DNA of 64,000 nt from Acanthaster planci. Taxonomy: Eukaryota; Echinodermata; Asteroidea; Valvatida; Acanthasteridae. Location: positions 383,706-447,705 of the forward strand of contig NW_019091466.1 in NCBI RefSeq assembly GCF_001949145.1, read 5' to 3'. Shown here piece after piece: positions 51,401 through 56,530 of this stretch; positions within the stretch are counted from its first letter, which is position 1, and every line of letters starts with the position of its first letter. The notes beneath the pieces were generated by a model. It was given only the letters and a program-made list of their open reading frames with translations, was not told where the DNA came from and searched no databases. The position numbers were made by a program, and so were the translations under genes.

Positions 51401-51947
51401 GGGGAAAAAAATTGAAATTTAAAAACACTGAAAATTTTGAGTGGTCCCTTAAATGCCCCAACATAGGTTGGACCATGTGCATTGTTGAAATACATGAATA
51501 TTATTATCCACATATAAAAACATGAAGGTAGGTAGCGGCTGCCTTTGTAAAGTGTTGGCTAAATGTTGAAACGTTTAAAAGGGTATGGGAAAGTTTTTGT
51601 AAATGTTTTTCAAATTAAATGTTCCCACTTTTAATTGCATGGTCTTCTGGTAAAGTCAGTACCATATGCTGCTGGTACTTGGAGAAGACACTAATCTTGT
51701 GTACAGAGTTACAGAAAACATGCATCTATCTCAGCACACACACTCATCCCAATTCAACTGCAATTGTATGTCCTTAATTCAACAGTCTAAGTTTTCTCAG
51801 CAGGACCCACTGCTAAATCCAGACAGACTGAAGGACTCTGAGCAACGGCAGGAACGTATCCTACAGCAGCTCTCTCACCTCAGACAGGGTCTGATGATGA
51901 AGCAACGGGAGATGGAACTTGGTCTAAACAGCTCTAACAACTTGTAG
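363..51947 (+). CDS. CCDC66: CCDC66 orthologue, 14-exon coiled-coil centrosome/cilium protein (5' partial)
   Basis: CCDC66 in vertebrates is a centriolar-satellite and microtubule-associated protein needed for cilium assembly and photoreceptor upkeep; its partners include PCM1 and CEP290. Here 14 exons (listed separately) join with consistent phases into about 1055 visible residues; mammalian proteins have about 950. Numbering from the first visible codon, conserved blocks are LTQDQLNAILKSIG at about 126-139, a Ser/Pro-rich segment at 154-290, the Lys/Glu/Gln coiled-coil core at about 427-652 with GHDTS at 640-644, a GDFVPFLRTEE segment in exon 13, and DPLLNP...LRQGL at the C-terminus. The start codon and promoter are not in the window. 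Introns are long, up to 12.5 kb, and full of mobile elements. Identity is inferred from remembered family sequence, not a search, but several independent blocks agree in order, so it is secure. Confidence 0.93.
425..1360 (+). other. CCDC66 intron 1
   Basis: AT-rich intron with no recognisable repeat, RNA gene or coding stretch. Confidence 0.6.
1361..1386 (+). CDS. CCDC66: CCDC66 exon 2 (26-bp microexon)
   Basis: The exon is bounded by atcttacag and aaaaag|gttagt. After completing the split Asp codon it encodes TKPNRNKK and ends in phase 0, exactly what exon 3 requires. It is very short and rests on splice sites and phase agreement rather than protein similarity. Confidence 0.6.
2200..2710 (-). 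mobile_element. decayed CR1/L2-like non-LTR retrotransposon, 3' part, in CCDC66 intron 2
   Basis: Read on the - strand, about 2704 to 2545 gives AMEAYIHDVRQWMLDSRLLL followed by NDNKTEFVMIG, the typical reverse-transcriptase thumb region of CR1/L2-type elements (pattern MxxCIxDVRxWMxxNKLxLNxxKTE). Further along, about 2330-2260 gives QAFEYSAPHV then NALPPHI, the usual AFSVAAPxLWNSLP C-terminal motif. Stops and frameshifts show it is dead. The reading frame lies antisense to CCDC66. Confidence 0.6.
2891..2992. repeat. two-copy 51-bp tandem repeat
   Basis: Copies at 2891-2941 and 2942-2992 begin agtaaatacacgttacatga and differ at a few positions. It lies in CCDC66 intron 2; no function is evident. 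The rest of intron 2 (1387-2200 and 2993-3356) shows nothing I can name. Confidence 0.85.
3357..3726 (+). CDS. CCDC66: CCDC66 exon 3
   Basis: The acceptor is tttttcttccacag and the donor aaatag|gtaagt. It encodes 123 codons, mostly Lys/Ser/Thr-rich and probably disordered, then the conserved LTQDQLNAILKSIG segment. Vertebrate CCDC66 has a matching TQDQL motif in the same relative place. The exon ends in phase 1, which exon 4 completes as Glu. Confidence 0.9.
3727..4847 (+). other. CCDC66 intron 3
   Basis: The intron contains no recognised element. A more GC-rich stretch at about 4490-4800 looks different from its AT-rich surroundings and may be an old repeat, but I could not identify it. Confidence 0.4.
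4848..5297 (+). CDS. CCDC66: CCDC66 exon 4
   Basis: The acceptor is tttgatattcag and the donor gagag|gttagt. It encodes 149 codons. The first part is charged and Pro/Ser-rich (GTRTPSPVLSSKPPTPSK) and the end, LSHLSLAERKRRRWQQER, starts the coiled-coil portion, comparable with the vertebrate segment where a conserved Lys/Arg-Trp pair begins the helix. It ends in phase 1. Confidence 0.92.
5298..6357 (+). other. CCDC66 intron 4
   Basis: No repeat family or exon recognised. Short open frames at 5606-6179 have no family resemblance and look accidental. Confidence 0.5.
6358..6506 (+). CDS. CCDC66: CCDC66 exon 5
   Basis: The exon begins after tctcatgtctag and ends at ccacag|gtactg. It reads DELAALEQQLTLQGKHAREV and continues for 49 codons with helical, Glu/Gln-rich character, following the RKRRRWQQER helix of exon 4 without a break. 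It enters in phase 1 and leaves in phase 0. Confidence 0.9.
6507..8880 (+). other. CCDC66 intron 5, left part, GC-richer decayed sequence
   Basis: From about 7130 the base composition shifts to C-rich, with overlapping short open frames on both strands but no conserved motif. It adjoins the decayed DIRS fragment that follows and may belong to the same or another dead retroelement. Before 7130 the intron is plain AT-rich sequence. Confidence 0.35.
8880..9850 (+). mobile_element. decayed DIRS-like retrotransposon fragment (copy 1)
   Basis: At 9066-9180 the translation ALTAMNILYEGVQAKILPLL resembles AILAMNILHESVNFTFKSLP of the gag-like region of the DIRS copy at 47.97 kb. Around 9400-9560 the forms RAHWRQKRR and LSLIDLRIAYFY resemble the DIRS reverse-transcriptase block with SIDLKDAYLH. 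At about 9650-9740 PRDFTRMAEVVAIYLRQF and YFDC replace the palm region and its catalytic pair. Many stops and frameshifts are present. The boundaries are not resolved, and the C-rich sequence to about 10700 may belong to it. Confidence 0.55.
11791..11931 (+). CDS. CCDC66: CCDC66 exon 6
   Basis: The exon is flanked by tctatttcctgtag and gtcaa|gtaagt. It has 47 codons in phase 0 at both ends (ADTTKSPRDTFSLETSPRVV onward). It is Ser/Thr/Pro-rich and weakly conserved, a linker between helices. Because it is symmetric (0-0), skipping it would keep frame. Confidence 0.85.
11932..12308 (+). other. start of CCDC66 intron 6
   Basis: AT-rich sequence without recognisable content, up to the Penelope-like element. 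Confidence 0.5.
12309..12445 (-). repeat. inverted copy of internal Penelope-like segment
   Basis: The reverse complement of this stretch reads tagccaactcaaatccttca and onward, nearly identical to + strand 13374-13522 apart from a 12-bp deletion (ttggaccttttc in the + copy) and scattered substitutions. Encoded residues such as LKSFIHFVHHLNQLHS match the + copy LKSFTHFVHHLNQLHS. Confidence 0.88.
12309..14045 (+). mobile_element. Penelope-like retroelement, decayed, with inverted partial copy
   Basis: The + strand from about 12590 to 14040 carries fragments typical of Penelope-like reverse transcriptase: MYFLPKIHKMP, GRPIISGCTSPTAKIS, DTTDMLQKVEKE, NVVSMYTNI (a catalytic-block variant), THFVHHLNQLHST, KPTETFQYLDRISSHLQHVF and PPLVACKVAKHIKRNIVQAK. 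Frameshifts and stops interrupt it throughout. No GIY-YIG endonuclease was recognised. The left flank, 12309-12445, is a reverse-complement copy of 13374-13522, an arrangement known for Penelope elements. The element sits in CCDC66 intron 6 in the sense orientation. Confidence 0.8.
16004..16256. mobile_element. hairpin MITE, family A copy 1
   Basis: The left end aatagaccgattgcacctgc and the reverse complement of the right end (aatagaccgactgtgccagc) form terminal inverted repeats of about 45 bp that continue through a gtcacgtgacctatagtgggtat-like block. The element is about 250 bp and has no coding capacity. A related copy lies at 39332-39530. Target duplication was not resolved. Confidence 0.8.
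18590..18735 (-). mobile_element. RTE-like reverse transcriptase fragment
   Basis: On the - strand the sequence reads RLYGSETWTSLKEDSHRLQA then FYMTAGYR. This is the RLYGSETWTLxxxxxxRLxAFxMxxxR motif after the palm domain in RTE-type non-LTR retrotransposons. Only about 45 codons are recognisable, so it is a short truncated remnant antisense to CCDC66. Confidence 0.75.
22168..23055. mobile_element. hAT-like non-autonomous DNA element
   Basis: The left end (ccaaccgatg, then repeated gatccgatgtctgatg units to about 22260) and the right end (from about 22975: gctgatgttgccaaacatcg to ccgatcccatcatcggttga) are imperfect inverted repeats of about 70 bp, dense in CCGAT and CATCGG motifs. This style is common in hAT elements. 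Outer ends are gccaaccgatg on the left and, inverted, agggatcaaccgatg on the right. Candidate 8-bp target sites match at only six positions. Confidence 0.5.
24448..24526 (+). CDS. CCDC66: CCDC66 exon 7
   Basis: The acceptor is ttattgtttcag and the donor aattag|gtaaaa. It encodes GSAGSRLDDHNTQVKRRQQQ then EWLKEL. The last part matches the (Q/K)W(I/L)EEL-type start of the central coiled coil in vertebrate CCDC66. It leaves in phase 1, completed by the first bases of exon 8 as Glu. Confidence 0.9.
24816..25098 (+). CDS. CCDC66: CCDC66 exon 8
   Basis: The acceptor is ttattatcctcag and the donor aaatag|gtaagc. It has 93 full codons, beginning with the helical segment EQQRIEAHERKEQEKKRQQE that runs into a Trp-containing HQWAEPV stretch, then a disordered acidic part. 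This is the DRQRKIEEK-like coiled-coil core of the family. It leaves in phase 2. Confidence 0.93.
25099..27320 (+). other. CCDC66 intron 8, left part
   Basis: A GC-richer block at 25420-26050 contains two copies of a module with cgtgtccaaatttgtatact and gtgactgttacgaggtc, at about 25938-25989 and 25997-26047. From 26150 to 26450 the ends cttacatacctagaggggac and, inverted, ctttacatacctaaagtgga suggest a small inverted-repeat element of about 300 bp. No gene is recognised. Confidence 0.4.
27321..27455. repeat. three-copy 45-bp tandem repeat
   Basis: Three adjacent 45-bp units start accaaaatggaatgccgact at 27321, 27366 and 27411. The unit length is a multiple of three, so frames pass through it, but there is no coding evidence. 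It lies within GC-richer decayed sequence (about 27120-29700) that looks like an old retroelement of unidentified type. Confidence 0.9.
27456..29700 (+). other. decayed repeat-like sequence of unknown family in CCDC66 intron 8
   Basis: C-rich composition and many short + strand open frames resemble the decayed DIRS regions at 9 and 48 kb in texture, but I could not find a reverse transcriptase, recombinase or gag motif. The 30-bp tandem repeat at 29085-29172 lies inside it. Beyond 29700 the sequence returns to AT-rich intron. Confidence 0.3.
29085..29172. repeat. three-copy 30-bp tandem repeat
   Basis: Units begin atcattacccttaaagtgag at 29085, 29115 and 29145. The first two are identical and the third diverges at its last bases. 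Confidence 0.9.
30209..30296 (+). CDS. CCDC66: CCDC66 exon 9
   Basis: The exon completes an Arg codon after ttttttatgaag and reads SHIRAHNLLLDPAEIERREA through HMEHM, ending cacatg|gtgagt. LLDPAEIE is a clear match to the conserved LLDPAQIEERDRRRQ region of vertebrate CCDC66, the start of the most conserved helix. Confidence 0.94.
30462..30852 (-). mobile_element. 3' end of CR1/L2-like non-LTR element
   Basis: On the - strand the frame reads VLLFVFKFFHDQVPGYFYD, then LCLSVPLSKSKAGDRSFSVA and AAKERNKLPLHI, the standard C-terminal region of CR1/L2 reverse transcriptase (LLxxFKxLHGxAPxYL...RAFSVAAPxxWNSLP). It is followed by a 3' UTR ending in (aat)n repeats near 30462-30490. It is truncated at its 5' side, where a + strand element begins at about 30850. 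Confidence 0.8.
30850..33350 (+). mobile_element. CR1/L2-like non-LTR retrotransposon, near 2.5 kb, inactive
   Basis: The domain order is intact: endonuclease C-part (RDFNFHVDTPSK, AAGLQQHVAVPTHT) near 30880-31000; linker; RT segment DYYSSKINDCYDDQKKLYGI at about 31560; LLDLSAAFDTVDHKLF at 32215-32265; FGVPQGSCSGPMLF at about 32385; GYAVDTQL at about 32480, where the catalytic YADD has become YAVD; SLGVWLDLRLSMDSHI at about 32715; and the C-terminal RAFAIAGPTLCTSLPNQL with FKRAIKTYLF at 33185-33295. Frameshifts and stops are frequent. It sits in CCDC66 intron 9 in the sense orientation. The N-terminal endonuclease half is missing. Confidence 0.85.
33355..33790 (+). mobile_element. second non-LTR reverse transcriptase fragment
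   Basis: Directly after the preceding element the + strand reads LSNYRPISKLSFVGKLIEKI then ACKRLTYHMV (the NYRPISxLxxxxKxxEK fingers motif of CR1/L2/Jockey types), and at about 33540 SWDLSSAFDTIDCEILISRL, the first catalytic palm motif. Stops follow, and the fragment is lost before the YADD region. Confidence 0.75.
33797..34610 (-). mobile_element. antisense non-LTR element: endonuclease and RT N-terminal part
   Basis: On the - strand, from about 34600 downward, the order is IGNFYRSSKLDISNLHHL, RGDFNLSDIEWSLSAV, SDHDLEQQVRSLT and PGISDHEAVSV (exonuclease-endonuclease-phosphatase domain, with SDH present), then from 34093 KSKATDPDNLPAGILMHYV and NWLIGNEAPIYKKG (RT start). Single stops and frameshifts interrupt it. 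The catalytic RT palm is missing because the fragment ends at 33797, next to the + strand RT fragment. Confidence 0.78.
34611..35713 (+). other. CCDC66 intron 9 segment between antisense element fragments
   Basis: No recognised family. A T/C-rich stretch at 34660-34730 and short open frames on both strands carry no known motif. If the flanking antisense fragments are one element, this segment plus the hAT-type element is the inserted or diverged part. Confidence 0.35.
35714..35721. repeat. left target-site duplication of hAT-type element
   Basis: attccagt, identical to 36847-36854. Confidence 0.85.
35722..36846. mobile_element. 1.1-kb hAT-type non-autonomous element with 8-bp target duplication
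   Basis: Left end ttggcttgggcggtatt and, inverted, right end taggcttgggcggtatt form 17-bp terminal repeats with one mismatch, and further aataccg-type motifs lie inside both ends. The element is flanked by attccagt at 35714-35721 and 36847-36854, an 8-bp target duplication as expected for hAT transposases. No transposase frame is present. A GC-rich patch (gcggcgcggccgcccgcacg) lies at about 36439-36458. Confidence 0.88.
36847..36854. repeat. right target-site duplication of hAT-type element
   Basis: attccagt, identical to 35714-35721. Confidence 0.85.
36890..37300 (-). mobile_element. N-terminal zinc-finger region of a CR1/L2-like element
   Basis: On the - strand the sequence reads LLIMAGDTEP (near 37290-37250) and then KMLPEINEGLCNSSISWNCG, followed by SNPFDVLMNSTNIFGLP. 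This corresponds to the LLLLSGDIEPNPGP start and the PHD-like Cys-rich region ending in SWxCxxC found at the N-terminus of many CR1/L2 ORF2 proteins. The upstream cysteines are damaged. It may be the 5' part of the antisense element seen at 33797-34610, since order and strand agree. Confidence 0.65.
37301..39331 (+). other. CCDC66 intron 9 segment
   Basis: AT-rich intron with no supported element beyond the end of the CR1/L2 fragment. A homopolymer G run (about ten G) near 38576-38585 is the only notable local feature. Confidence 0.4.
39332..39530. mobile_element. hairpin MITE, family A copy 2
   Basis: The left end aatagactgattgcacccag matches the left end of the 16004-16256 element. The inverted right end (aacagaccaactgagtttgc, then taagtcatgtgatctatagtgggtat) matches that element's gtcacgtgacctatagtgggtat block. 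About 200 bp, non-coding, more degraded than copy 1. It is followed by ordinary intron to the assembly gap. Confidence 0.75.
40206..40289. other. assembly gap (84 N)
   Basis: A run of 84 undetermined bases in CCDC66 intron 9, 192 bp before exon 10. No exon is expected to be lost, because exons 9 and 10 join in phase 0 and the conserved helix continues across the junction. Confidence 1.
40482..40643 (+). CDS. CCDC66: CCDC66 exon 10
   Basis: The acceptor is gactgctattcag and the donor aaagaa|gtaagc. Its 54 codons (KAQVEEKQRLKKEAEERRRQ and onward) are almost all Glu, Lys, Arg and Gln: a single long helix that aligns with the TAQVEEKRRKK region of the vertebrate protein. It is phase 0 at both ends and lies 192 bp downstream of the assembly gap. 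Confidence 0.94.
40929..41073 (+). CDS. CCDC66: CCDC66 exon 11 (3' end uncertain)
   Basis: The acceptor is ggggttttgcag. The exon carries the end of the conserved coiled coil, LDKLAKMGHDTSNLRRSW; the KGHDTS signature is shared with vertebrates. The donor is weak. Either aca|gtcagt (exon end 41073) or agac|gtagct (exon end 41061) gives the phase 1 that exon 12 needs, so the last four codons are uncertain. Confidence 0.88.
41406..42761. mobile_element. 1.36-kb element with long iterated terminal inverted repeats
   Basis: The left end ggtcaactcttacgcatgcc and the inverted right end are the same for at least 24 bp, and both arms continue as iterated ccaactcgtacac-type units (41406-41530 and 42690-42761). 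The interior carries no transposase. It also holds a smaller inverted pair around ttttcctagttc (about 41691) and gaactaggaaaa (about 41889). It lies in CCDC66 intron 11. The superfamily is not assignable and the target duplication is not resolved. Confidence 0.8.
43006..43221 (+). CDS. CCDC66: CCDC66 exon 12
   Basis: The acceptor is ttgtgccgcag and the donor gacag|gtattt. Its 71 codons are Gln/Pro/Val-rich and end with DQAVQT. Vertebrate CCDC66 has a comparable TGVQTD motif in this position, which resembles dynein light chain LC8-binding TQT motifs; that reading is inference. It is phase 1 at both ends. Confidence 0.85.
43388..44223 (+). CDS. CCDC66: CCDC66 exon 13 (largest exon)
   Basis: The acceptor is gacttttttttag and the donor gaaagg|gtaagt. 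It has 278 codons, strongly basic, rich in Lys, Arg, Gln and Ser, with the helix SKRKREERRQQRAAELLAAQ matching the vertebrate QREEKKVRRQMELL segment, followed by NGDFVPFLRTEEP, which matches the vertebrate HFIPYVRTNE block. The frame is open over the whole exon. Confidence 0.93.
44224..46790 (+). other. CCDC66 intron 13, left part
   Basis: AT-rich to about 44590, then GC-rich sequence to about 45990. The block cacccctactggccttctgg...agtctgcc at about 44951-44998 recurs at about 45151-45198, a 200-bp period duplication. At 45932 a short + frame MASHLDMVTEKVPGSSRSRQ could be the start of the DIRS gag-like region, separated from the rest by about 750 bp of AT-richer sequence. That link is inference. 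Confidence 0.35.
46790..49950 (+). mobile_element. DIRS-like tyrosine-recombinase retrotransposon, inactivated (copy 2)
   Basis: The order is that of DIRS elements. Gag-like region: SRLRLLPRELIQFLGLP at about 47410 and MESALKDVDLAAHSGIHYMS at 47749-48130. Reverse transcriptase: LWSTFFLTPKKDVGKWRPIL, SIDLKDAYLHLPI and LPFGLST at 48310-48590, then after a frameshift RVFTRVIQVVGAYLHC and YLNCWLI, where the catalytic YLDD pair is lost. RNase H-like: TYGWGASL at about 49140. Connection: VFARHIPRLQNDLADALSRG at 49235. Then HMDLFASHLNTQIPTF, and LLVDIPLLLPQ with YDSCIQHFNSLC at about 49600-49795, the start of the recombinase. It is cut off at about 49950, so the recombinase catalytic core is absent. 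Confidence 0.85.
49951..51785 (+). other. CCDC66 intron 13, right part
   Basis: AT-rich intron; no repeat family or exon recognised up to the exon 14 acceptor. Confidence 0.5.
51786..51947 (+). CDS. CCDC66: CCDC66 exon 14, C-terminus and stop
   Basis: The acceptor used here is aattcaacag. The exon reads SKFSQQDPLLNPDRLKDSEQ and on to LRQGLMMKQREMELGLNS, with the TAG stop at 51945-51947. The DPLLNP and LRQGLLQKQ blocks are the conserved C-terminus of CCDC66. Two further in-frame acceptors (tctcag at 51800 and cag at 51803) would remove five or six residues. Confidence 0.93.
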   Translation, partial: SKFSQQDPLLNPDRLKDSEQRQERILQQLSHLRQGLMMKQREMELGLNSSNNL

Positions 51948-54060
51948 GTTCAATTGGGCCAATCAGAATCTGAAAGGGATGATTTACTTGACTGTAGTGT
52001 CAGTTGTGTTGATGAGCTGTGTCTATTGTATACACACAGTCACCATCGTGCTGGTGAGCAAGTTATTGTGTCTACGACCTTTTCCTAGTACATGCATCAT
52101 CATATGGAACTAACATTTGAAGGATTCTCATGTGAAAAAAAAGACAGGAAGACGTTCACATTACAGTGGCTGAAAAGTGTTTGATATTGGAACAATGTCA
52201 CTTTGTAGTCAGATTTCATGTGTAAAGGGCTAATAGACACACAGTAATTAAATTACTTGTATATGTAGTATGAAATATGGAACACATTACAAAGTATAGA
52301 ACACATTGGTTTCCTATGGTAAAATGCTTGTACCTTGAGCAGTTGTTTTAAAGTTGCTACACATCAGACGTGCATTTCAATGAAATTTAGCCAAAATATT
52401 TCAACAGTCAAATTTTAAAATCTGAATCTTAGCTATGGATAAAAAAAGTATCTAGCCAGAGCAGATCATGTCATTTGTGCCTTTTCATCTCTCAGTGCGA
52501 TAGTTACCTGCTCCTGCAGGTTGTCATAACCCTAGCTACATGTCTCTGTTGGGCTGACAGTTATTAGTGTATAGTTTTTGTTCCAAGTTTTCATATTCAT
52601 TGCCTAAAAGTTTAAAATCTACATTAGACAATAGATCATTTGTACCAGTGCGCGTTTCCAATAAGCACATGGCATGCCAATCCTAAACATCACAGTGAAT
52701 CAAAGTCGTAAAGAATGCCAATCCAACATAGCTTAACATCAAGGATGAGAGCCAAGGGATTGTAAGTGATATGACATCATCACAGGTACATAAATGCATA
52801 GACCACTAGTCTTACGTATGTATAGATGGTAGCGTTAACAATCACTGTCAGTGCACATTACACATAATGCACTTACATAGCCTGTACTTGTATACACATG
52901 CTCTCAAAATACTTTCACTGTTTTGCTCTTTTGTCCTGCCATCTGTTTGTTTCAAATTTTGCAGCCGCACTGTTGGCAGGGTTAGGTATATAAGATTTTT
53001 TTACAATCAAAAAATAACTCCACCGAATTTTACAGGCTGGCATTCTTCAACTTTGCATACTCCCAATATCAAGGGGTAAATTTGCCCATAGATTTTATGT
53101 TAGTTTGACGCCATGCAGATCACAAAATGTTCATATATTTTTATATGCGATCTGGTGGTTTGTGCATTTATGTTTGTGCAGCTAATACAGGGGATTCTTA
53201 TCGTGACATTAAATTCCTTGTGCTTAATGTTTTCACATTTAAATTTGTTCAACTCTGAAATAATTGTTGAAAAACCTGTACATAGTGTCTGAGAAAAGTT
53301 TCCCAGAATACTGTAAAGTATGTGTAAAAAAATGCTTAGTTGGTAAAAGTTATTTGTGAGTTTTAGAGTGTTTATTTCTCACTTCTGTTTTTAAATTAAA
53401 TATTGCATGCTGTTCTTGTTAGAAGCTTTTTCTAAGGGTAGGTCCTCTTTTGTTTCAGTTTAACATGAAATGAACCAACAAGGTTCAAAGTACATGTAAC
53501 TGGAATGTTAGTAAATCAATGTGTTCTGCAACAAAAGGAGTACCATTTGATAAAGGTGTGATCAGATGTAAAGCTGAACAAAATTTTGACGGTTGTTAGT
53601 GTTTGGCAAATACTCAACCTAAATATCAAAAGGTTTAAAAACAGCAGTTATAATCATTTGGCCTTATTTGCGCTTAGGTTTTAAGGTTTAGGGAAACGTT
53701 AGTGTTTAACCTGAGGGCTACTCGGTAACCATTTAGTAAGAATCAATACTTGAAGTTGAATGTCCAACTATTTCCCTACTTGGGTTCGTACAGTGCATGG
53801 AAATGAAAGTGAAATCTATCAATTGCAGAACAGAGTGCTATATTTATCGTAATATCCTTCCTCCCATCACTCACAACTGGATTGGGGACTTCCAAGTGTT
53901 TACCATCTAAATACTCCCTGTAAGTTCATTTTATTGGTAGAATAAATAGAGAGTGAATTGCTTTAATTAAAAGCAGCATCGGGTCTTGTATTTTACATTC
54001 GACATGCTACTGACATGTGTGTTTTTTTTCAGGTACAAATAAAACTTTCAAGTTAAAAAC
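51948..54060 (+). other. probable CCDC66 3' UTR
   Basis: After the stop codon the sequence is AT-rich with no supported coding exon. Canonical AATAAA polyadenylation signals occur at 53941-53946 and 54038-54043. Which is used, or whether an earlier variant signal is used, cannot be told from sequence alone. Confidence 0.4.
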
Positions 54061-54927
54061 GAATATTTCTAGTGGACCAATTGATGTGAGTAGTACGAAT
54101 ATAGAAGTAATAAGTTTTCATAGATAATTCCCCCTATATTATTGGAACTTTTGTCACGCAGTATTGTAATATATGCCAAACTTTGTATGGATATAAACTT
54201 GGAGAATTAATACTATACATTCTTATTTAAAATTTGAACCAAGTTTGAGGAATAACAAGGAAAAACATTACAATTATGTTTTCTTATTAATAATTCAGAA
54301 AAGCCAGTAACAAGTTATCAGCATCAAGGAAAATTATACAAAGTGTACTTTATTATTGTAAAAAAAAGCAGCTTCAAAATAAAAACATCTAAAAATGTTA
54401 CCGGTAATATCCAGCATACCAAAACTGAATTGATAGAAGTATGTGATCCCCACGAAAAGGTGACGGCCAACCGATAACGCGTATAGTTAGTAATAAAGAA
54501 TCTAAATATGCTGTGAGAGTATCTCCGCCCCAAACTGTTGCAGTTTCACATACAACAATTAAAATGTTATCATGCCAACTGTTGCTATAATCTTCGGTAA
54601 CTATCAACGTATCCTCATGCTTTATGATCTCTATATACAAGCAACTATCAAAGGACCATTGACAGCTCCAAGACAGCCCCCCGCCACAACCCCCCCCTCC
54701 CGAAAAAGGTTGGGTTTTTTCGGTCTTTTAATTTGTAGATAATAAGAAATTGATAATTTTAGGGACACTTTCCTTCCTTCCAAAAGCATGTGTAAAAAGT
54801 CCCAAAATTTGGCCTTACGCCACAAGAAGGCCTTATAGGGTTGCATGCAGAAATTTCCAAAATAATTTCCCTACCCACCGAAAAATCCCCCGATTAGTTA
54901 GTTCTGGTCCTTGCAAGGGATGTGAAT
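54061..54927. other. intergenic sequence after CCDC66
   Basis: No gene recognised. A C-rich tract lies at about 54678-54703; otherwise AT-rich. Confidence 0.5.
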
Positions 54928-55688
54928 AATCCTAAAATTAAACGAGCTTCACAGAAGTGAAGTTTGATTGGGATTCTGCCGAGCCGTTTAGAGGGGTCCC
55001 AATACGACGCTTTTAGCGTCGATCTGCGCACTTCCGCGTTTGAAAACGAGGCTGTATGTGTCAGCTTCAATTCTTAATACAATCAGACGATTGAAAGTGA
55101 GGAGTTAAGACACAAAATACCTAAAGGTATGTTAAATTGAGACTTTTCAAGCTGCAAATTTTTGTTGAAGAGTCTTTCAGAATGACTCAACACGTGAAAT
55201 CCAAAGAAAAAACAATAGCAATGTACCGCGAACATTTTCCTCCATGTCGCGAACTAACGTACCTACGATGGCCGTGTATCTTGTGCAGTGGGCGTGGTTT
55301 AAACTGAAGTGGTGTCACACTTACGAACCGCATACTGCATGTACTGCGTTGACTCCGCGGGCGTGCGCGATGAAGTTCAACACAGAGAGACTCAGTTTCG
55401 AGGCGGATATGCCCAGACAGCGCTAATATGAAATCCATCTATTACGGCACGGAGGGATTACGTGAGATTGCGCTGACCAAGCCTTCAGAATTCAAAGCAT
55501 GGTGTCTCATGAACACATCCATGGCTGGTGACCCGACGTAGGTAGCAACTTTACAGAAATAATATCGACTGTAGGGCGGGTGTCACTGAAGATGGCAGGG
55601 AGGGCACGTAATCCCTCAGTGCCGTAATATGGCTCGGCAGAATCCCAATCAAACTCCACTTCTGTGAAGCTTGTTTAATTTTAGGATT
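54928..55688. mobile_element. inverted-repeat element, outer unit of a compound palindrome
   Basis: The arms 54931-54985 and 55631-55685 are 55-bp inverted repeats with two mismatches (starting cctaaaattaaacgagcttc), extended by three bases on each side. The interior has no coding frame and contains a second inverted-repeat unit. The right arm directly abuts a third palindromic unit at 55686. Confidence 0.9.
55441..55628. repeat. inner inverted-repeat unit
   Basis: attacggcacggagggattacgtg at 55441-55464 is the inverse of 55605-55628 with one mismatch. The unit is 188 bp and ends two bases before the right arm of the enclosing element. The stretch following its left arm (agattgcgctgaccaagcc) is also the inverse of 55779-55798 in the neighbouring unit. 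Confidence 0.85.
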
Positions 55689-55836
55689 CTACCTCGCTCA
55701 GTATCACGTCACTCCGTGATCACGTGAGATGTTCAAAGATGTGTGTGAATGGGACACCCAAGAAAGGCAAAAGAACGGGCTTGGTCAGCGCAATCTCACG
55801 TGATCACGGAGTGACGTGATACTGGGCGAGGTAGAA
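55686..55836. mobile_element. 151-bp palindromic MITE
   Basis: Arms of 43 bp at 55686-55728 and 55794-55836 (starting attctacctcgctcagtatc) differ at one base. The arms contain tcacgtga-type palindromes. The spacer is 65 bp and carries ggcttggtcagcgcaatctc, inverse to part of the inner unit at 55441. Confidence 0.9.
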
Positions 55837-56530
55837 TTTAAGTTATGCCATAAGACAAGAAGTGTGAACGTAAGTATGTGCAGTTAGTACAGGGAGGTCA
55901 GGTTCTCTATCCCGATTGATAAATAAAAACCCGCGCATTGGTCACACCTGACAATAACACAGTTCCTTGAAAATGGTCGCATCAGCCTGAGTGATGTATG
56001 CGTACGTACAACGCATGCAAATAAGATACACCATAGATTTTGAATTCTTTTACATAAATATTTAAGGTACCCTACGAAAACTTATTACCGCCATACATAC
56101 CCACCCACCCCCCTCCGATACGCGCCTGAATCATGTGTCTAATAGGGCGCATGCATGAGTTGCTGTCAACTGTATAATAACGCTCCCAGATATTAATCAA
56201 GCGGCTTTCTTGAAAGTGAGTAACAGAAGTGGATGCAAAGGAGAAAGTATATACCTGTTGTGCCTCACTCATCTTGTAAGAGCCGAAATTCACCCTTTCC
56301 TTGCCCCATTCGCACGTTGGGTTTTACTCCGCCACCACGCACTTAGCGCTGTACAGGGTATCAACCCTGAGGAAAGGGGTTAGTATGCCAAAACCATGAG
56401 ATATGATTATAATGTATAAGGATCTCCGAAAAGTAAAAGCAGTATTCTTTCTAATGATACCTTGATGGTATCCCTCCTGTCATGCATGACTGAACACCAT
56501 TGTCTCGAAAATGGGGCATCCGGACCATGG

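Noticed and set aside
54928-55836. CRISPR-like array or viral hairpin
   Set aside because: Repeats are few, inverted and unequal in length, with no spacer structure; TIR elements in animal DNA explain them.
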